Shown here: in pieces, positions 1 to 64,000 of the stretch
Layout: each line of letters starts with the position of its first letter
How positions within the stretch are numbered: the first letter of the stretch is position 1
Origin: Branchiostoma floridae
Taxonomy: Eukaryota; Chordata; Leptocardii; Amphioxiformes; Branchiostomatidae
Direction of reading: 5' to 3'
Assembly: GCF_000003815.2 (NCBI RefSeq)
Contig: NC_049989.1
Coordinates: forward strand, 1,973,644-2,037,643
DNA length: 64,000 bases
Made by a program: the position numbers and the translations under genes
Notes under the pieces: model-generated
The model's database searches: none
What the model was told of the DNA's origin: nothing
The model's input: the letters and a program-made list of their open reading frames with translations, nothing else

Positions 1-109
1 TGGATGTAGTAAAAGGCCTTTGAAACGCTAAAAATGTGCAAAGACTTCCTGATCCGGTACATAATCTGAAACCGTGTGAATTTCATCCCAACAGATGTGC
101 CAAAGTTAC

Positions 110-16835
<16,726 letters not shown>

Positions 16836-17303
16836 TTTCTTGCTGCAGTTTGAACAGGAGCTGCTAGACGGCGCGGCTGCAACCAAGTTTATTGCTGCAG
16901 TTTGAATACAAGCTGCTAGAGGTCGCTGCTGTATCCCCCGGTGTATTCTCGCGAGATTTGAACGAGAGCTCTTGCCGAAGATGTGATGTCATATATAAAC
17001 AGGCAGCCTCTCTCCTTTCTCGTCTGCACCGCCGGAATCAGCAAAAAAAAAATTGTTGACGACAGCCAGAGTATTGCGATTAGGAAACCGGTCGATCTTT
17101 CCTCGGCTAGAAAAGAAGATCGTCAACGTTGTTACGTCGGCTGTATGAAGATGAACGCCACGGGGGATAGCTGACAAGCCGAAATCTCGCACGGTCATTT
17201 TTGACGGAGGTCTAGTAGAAGAGTCGAGGACAACTGCGCTGTTTATACACTTTCCTCAGTGCCTCTCTTCTAAGACGACACTGAGAACTTAAAGTGACGG
17301 AAA
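16836..17303. promoter_or_regulatory. Bidirectional promoter and 5' UTRs of HEATR6 and BCAS3
   Basis: The 468 bp between the two divergent ATGs are CpG-containing and have no coding potential. Visible elements are the perfect palindrome TCTCGCGAGA at 16947-16956 (established as a BANP-bound motif of CpG-island promoters), a CRE-like TGATGTCA at 16984-16991 and TATATAAA at 16992-16999 on the plus strand. A tandem duplication with a 52-bp period (TTGCTGCAGTTTGAA at 16840 and 16892) sits directly upstream of the HEATR6 ATG. Transcription start sites cannot be read from the sequence. Confidence 0.75.
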
Positions 17304-61136
<43,833 letters not shown>

Positions 61137-62129
61137 GTAAGTAGCCTTGTTTCATCATGTTCATCTTAACTCGGTGAAGGTTCATACTCTCATCCATAGC
61201 ATGTTAGATTTTTCTGTCCTTCACAATATTTCTAAAACATGTCCTTACGTTCCCCTCTGAGATGTTTTTTAAATTTACTTGAAACATGAAATAAGACCCC
61301 TTTGTATGTGGCATGTTAAATTTTCCTTAATATATCCTTCACAAAATTTGATGGTAATTGGGAAAACGTGTGTTCATATGACCCCTTTTGGATGCCTTTG
61401 ACACTTTTTTCACAAAGTCATGAAACAACATTTTAGATAAGATTGCAGTAACTGTAAATTCCTTTCTTCTTTGGGGATCAAAGAGTAGAAACTAAGGCGT
61501 TATTTGGGTGTTTCAAGTTTGCCATGGTAATAAAACTTGCACAAAAACACATTTTCGCAACGTCACAGTTTCAAAGTGAAGAGACACGGCGAAAATAAAA
61601 CCGCCGCAAATATTTCTAGACATGCAGTAATTTCACTTCCCATCTCCCTTGAAATAAAAACCCATACATTGGTGTAAGTAAGTGGCTATTGTGGTTTGAT
61701 GGGTTGACGATGATGAACGGATTTTTCTGAAGATCCATTCATCAGAGCGGTGTCTGTTTGGGGGCGACAGAAGGACACCCTGCCTCAGGTTGGGTGGCGC
61801 CTGTTCCGTTGTTCTCCTGGCAGGAGAAGTTATGATGTATCATCCGCACACATCCGCGCTCGCACTCCAAAGCAGTTCCACTTGATGGATTGGCCGAGCC
61901 ACTGTATTAAATGCTAGACAAAGGAATTAATTATCATTCATCTCCCAATTTGCTGACCATGATTTATGTGGTCCACTTTTCGTTTCGTGGCTTTCACTTA
62001 CTAATATTGCCCAGGCAGTACCCAGGCATGTGTCAATGTACTAATCATTTTAGGAGAAAGTTAATCTGTGTGAGATGATTCTAATAAATGATGGTACTCA
62101 TGGAATAAGTTAGGCCACATGTAGTCATG

Positions 62130-62337
62130 CTGTAAATGAATTAAAGTTCATAAGGATTTAATTTCGCACAGTGGGAAGAAAATGGAGTGTTCGTGGTGGT
62201 TTTCAGTTCGCAGTTGAAACAACTGGGGGCAGAAGACAGACCAATCGTATTTGCAATGGTTTTAATAAGTCTGCAGTAAAGCGGTAACCGTGAAAACCAT
62301 GAACGTTAAACCACTATGAAAATTTCAAAGTTTTCAG
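62130..62337. mobile_element. GCGGTGG-family miniature element copy, degraded
   Basis: Recognisable by TGTAAATGAATTAAAGTTCA, TTCGTGGTGGTTTTCAGTTC and GAAAACCATGAACGTTAAAC. Further degraded copies are seen around 32265-32415, 41633-41840, 50730-50933 and 61447-61632. Confidence 0.5.
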
Positions 62338-62580
62338 CCCCTTTTTAGGTCTCCCATCAGTTGTGTGATCAATATTAGAATCTGGAACTTTGATTGATGA
62401 CTTCCTTAACGCTAAAGAATATGTAGTGGAATAATTTGCATTGTAGGAAGTGGGGTAAGGTAACTTGATACTCCTATATTTTCAAGCCATTTTGACGACA
62501 GGCACTGGGCTTCAATTGTCTAAAAGCATGATAGGAAAACCATATGTATAGGGAAAACACCACAAGAAGTCGTGCATACC

Positions 62581-62584
<4 letters not shown>

Positions 62585-62613
<29 letters not shown>
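62585..62613. repeat. (TA)n microsatellite
   Basis: About 14 uninterrupted TA units downstream of BCAS3 exon 17. Confidence 0.95.
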
Positions 62614-62615
<2 letters not shown>

Positions 62616-63319
62616 CAGAGTTTAAGAACAGGTTTTAGTTCTATTTGCAGCAACAGACCTTGACCCTTTCAGACGGAAACCTTTCTCTTAAAAATATTGC
62701 AACATGATGGTGCATTCTCTGGAGTACTTTACTGGAATCCCTAAGTCAAAGTCATAATACCATGCTGAACTTCGCTTTCCAGTAAATTTGTCATTTGAAA
62801 CAATGATTATCCACTGTATCTTTATCTATATAGCTGGTATAACCGCCCTTCGGCGTACCATACCAGCTTCGCAGGCACACGGTGCGGCGGCAGCTGGATA
62901 TATTATACTGAACGACCTGACACACCTAGCTTTACCTGTCACACATACCTGTTACAGTTGTAAGTAAAAAAAAATAAATTGGTAAAAGGTTACTATGACA
63001 TTTTCATATGAATGTACTCCATGAACAATTATACCTCAATTCCCTCAAGGCTATTTGAACATTTCCTCAGTGATAGATTTAATTTTTCCAGCTATCAGCC
63101 TGACTGCTGATAATGAATTTATGCTCCAGGCCAGACGGCATGATAATGTTCCTGTGTTCTTATGTGACAAAAAATGGCCTTGTGGTTTGTCCTGATGACA
63201 GCGCTCCATTGTGCCGCCGCCCCGTCCCAACAAAGAACTTGCCGAACATTTGTCATAATTGTCTACTCGTCGTCCATCAGGCATTGTCTTGCGGCGAGCT
63301 GGAAGAAATTTTTCACAGG

Positions 63320-64000
63320 TCCGGACCGACCGCTGGCGCCTGGAGTGACATGATCTGACAAGAGGTGTCACTTGTTTGGGGAGAAATCACAAGGCCATTT
63401 TTTACCTCCATAAAAAGTGGAGGTATTGTTTTTGCCTGTTTCTGTCCATCCGTGTGCTGGCGCCTGGAGTGACTTGATCTGACCGGAGGTGTCACTTGTT
63501 TATAGAGCTACATCAAGGCCATTTCTTAATCCTCCATGAAAAGTGGAGGTAATGTTTTTGCAAATGAAGATATTGTCTTTGCCTGTGTCCATCATGACTA
63601 TGGCCTTCACACTGAAACTGAATCAGCAGGGATCAAGCAGATCCTGCCAGAATTTGAAAACTTTGTGCCACATTTGGGACAGGAGGTGTTTCTTGTTTGA
63701 GAAGAAACCACAAGGCCATGTTTTTACCTCCATGAAATGTGGAGGTATTGTTTTTGCAAATGGAGATATAATTGTCTTTGCCTGTGTCCATCACGACTAT
63801 GGCCTTCACATTGAAACTGAATCAGCAGGAATCAAGCAGAACCTGCAAGAATTTGCAAAATTTGTGCCACATTTGTTTATCTGAGCTACCACAAGGCCAT
63901 TTTTTTTACCTCCATGAAAAGTGGAGGTATTGTTTTTGCCTGTTTCTGTCCATCCGTGTGCTGGCGCCTGGAGTGACATGATCTGACAGGAGTTGTCACT
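63320..64000. repeat. Degenerate tandem block with CCTCCAT hairpins
   Basis: Four units, each with CAAGGCCATTTTTTACCTCC ATGAAAAGTGGAGGTATTGT (a short hairpin), start near 63390, 63510, 63710 and 63890. Two also carry GCGCCTGGAGTGACATGATC and two carry CTGTGTCCATCACGACTATG GCC. The same hairpin occurs at 10366, 31427 and 51149. It runs off the right edge. Confidence 0.75.

Larger units (their letters stand above)
61137..63319. other. BCAS3 intron 17 visible part
   Basis: Contains degraded GCGGTGG-family copies (61447-61632, 62130-62337), the TA microsatellite and a palindromic GCTGGTATAACCGCCCTTCG repeat at 62832. No BCAS3 exon was found. Confidence 0.5.

Overview
This is a gene-rich but transposon-laden animal genomic segment with intron-split genes, GT-AG splice sites and no bacterial-style operons. 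It carries parts of two conserved single-copy genes arranged head to head. The protein similarity to vertebrate orthologues, the dense load of small terminal-inverted-repeat (TIR) elements and the hairpin repeat ACCTCCATGAAAAATGGAGG suggest an invertebrate deuterostome. Amphioxus (Branchiostoma) is my best guess; that is an inference, not proven.

Minus strand, 16835 down to the left edge: HEATR6 (HEAT-repeat protein 6). I can trace 23 coding exons whose phases all join, giving 1111 codons in one frame. The last exon or exons lie off the left edge.

Plus strand, 17304 to the right edge: BCAS3 (WD-repeat autophagy/cytoskeleton protein). I can trace 17 phase-consistent coding exons, about 654 codons. 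The C-terminal part lies beyond the right edge. The start codons of the two genes are separated by only 468 bp, a probable shared bidirectional promoter with a palindromic TCTCGCGAGA site. In human both genes lie in the 17q23 region, so this is local synteny.

BCAS3 intron 1 is about 19.5 kb. It holds a satellite-like array with a period of about 196 bp (17.9-19.0 kb), a tRNA-derived SINE, and a very young antisense LTR element (21502-26150). That element has two indistinguishable 673-bp LTRs, a tRNA-His primer-binding site and a single Gag-like ORF but no pol. The intron also holds an 18-copy 26-bp minisatellite (33661-34128). Other introns carry a palindromic Penelope-like fragment with a GIY-YIG tail, a deleted mariner, pogo-like, Harbinger-like and hAT-like miniature elements, a transposon nested in another with a 9-bp target duplication, LINE 3' ends and SINEs.

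The least expected pattern is that several host exons have partial tandem copies in adjacent introns (HEATR6 exons 17 and 18; BCAS3 exons 5 and 14). For HEATR6 exon 17 the copy differs from the real exon at 14 sites over 34 codons and every difference is synonymous. A second striking event is a 203-bp miniature element that inserted into the TA of the 5' splice site of HEATR6 exon 12, its target duplication restoring the GT. The BCAS3 intron from about 57.1 to 59.7 kb is unusually free of repeats and is a candidate regulatory island.
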